From Candidatus Zixiibacteriota bacterium (GTDB taxonomy: Bacteria > Zixibacteria > MSB-5A5 > SM1-73): 13,436 nucleotides of DNA. The stretch spans positions 2,288,814 to 2,302,249 of the forward strand of contig CP070839.1 in NCBI GenBank assembly GCA_020341875.1, read 5' to 3'. Positions 13,415 through 13,436 of this stretch are shown here, one piece after another (the first letter of the stretch is position 1; every line of letters begins with the position of its first letter). The translations under genes and the position numbers were made by a program. Below the pieces are notes generated by a model. It had not been told where the DNA came from and ran no database searches. It saw nothing but the letters and a program-made list of their open reading frames with translations.

Positions 13415-13436
13415 TCTTGAATTTCAGTTCCGCCTC

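Noticed and set aside
1..13436. CRISPR arrays, tRNA or rRNA genes, insertion sequences
   Set aside because: No regularly spaced repeats, cloverleaf candidates, transposase motifs or terminal inverted repeats were found on reading both strands.

Overview
This window looks like a chromosomal segment of an uncultivated bacterium of the Fibrobacteres-Chlorobi-Bacteroidetes neighbourhood or a related candidate phylum, with candidate division Zixibacteria as my best guess. The main clue is the C-terminal tail of the secreted protease at 10003-11715: two dockerin-like repeats containing the phrases NYLYKSGPAP and NYLYKGGPAP, a style I associate with Zixibacteria and similar groups. A TPR-GAF-sigma54 activator, simple sigma70-type promoters with TAAATT -10 boxes and strong Shine-Dalgarno sites agree with a Gram-negative bacterium but do not settle the phylum.

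Layout. (1) 1-993, minus strand: the promoter and first genes of a succinate dehydrogenase operon (sdhD-like, sdhC, start of sdhA). A perfect CRP-type palindrome lies on the predicted transcription start. (2) 1238-2812, plus strand: a compact unit of four genes closed by a hairpin terminator. It holds a stand-alone relative of the cyanophycin synthetase N-terminal domain that keeps an HxxEH motif, an unknown basic protein, and two tandemly duplicated 70-residue proteins, each with a strong ribosome binding site. (3) 2841-3035: a very basic 64-residue protein ending in an aromatic tail (CWWFGWE), starting just after the terminator. (4) 3036-3600: a long apparently non-coding stretch with a 26-bp palindrome. 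(5) 3601-5963, plus strand: a SagB-type nitroreductase, a NapH-like membrane protein with two 4Fe-4S clusters, and an SDR-family protein whose catalytic Ser and Tyr are replaced. (6) 5964-6498: non-coding, with a clear sigma70-type promoter driving (7) a small secreted acidic protein and a 976-residue TPR-GAF-AAA+-Fis activator (6499-9812), closed by a strong terminator. (8) 10003-11715, minus: a secreted subtilisin-like protease with its own promoter. (9) 12032-13414, minus: accD and rimI, both housekeeping genes.

How the parts fit. The housekeeping edges (sdh, accD, rimI) are ordinary. The accessory core, 1238-5963, is where a new system could lie. A possible zinc peptidase-like domain sits in one transcription unit with duplicated small proteins, followed by a third small protein and flavin/iron-sulfur redox enzymes. 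One reading is a peptide production and maturation locus, with the small proteins as substrates, the HxxEH protein as a processing or binding factor and the nitroreductase as a possible tailoring enzyme. That is inference: no cyclodehydratase, radical SAM enzyme, lanthionine synthetase or exporter is visible in the window.
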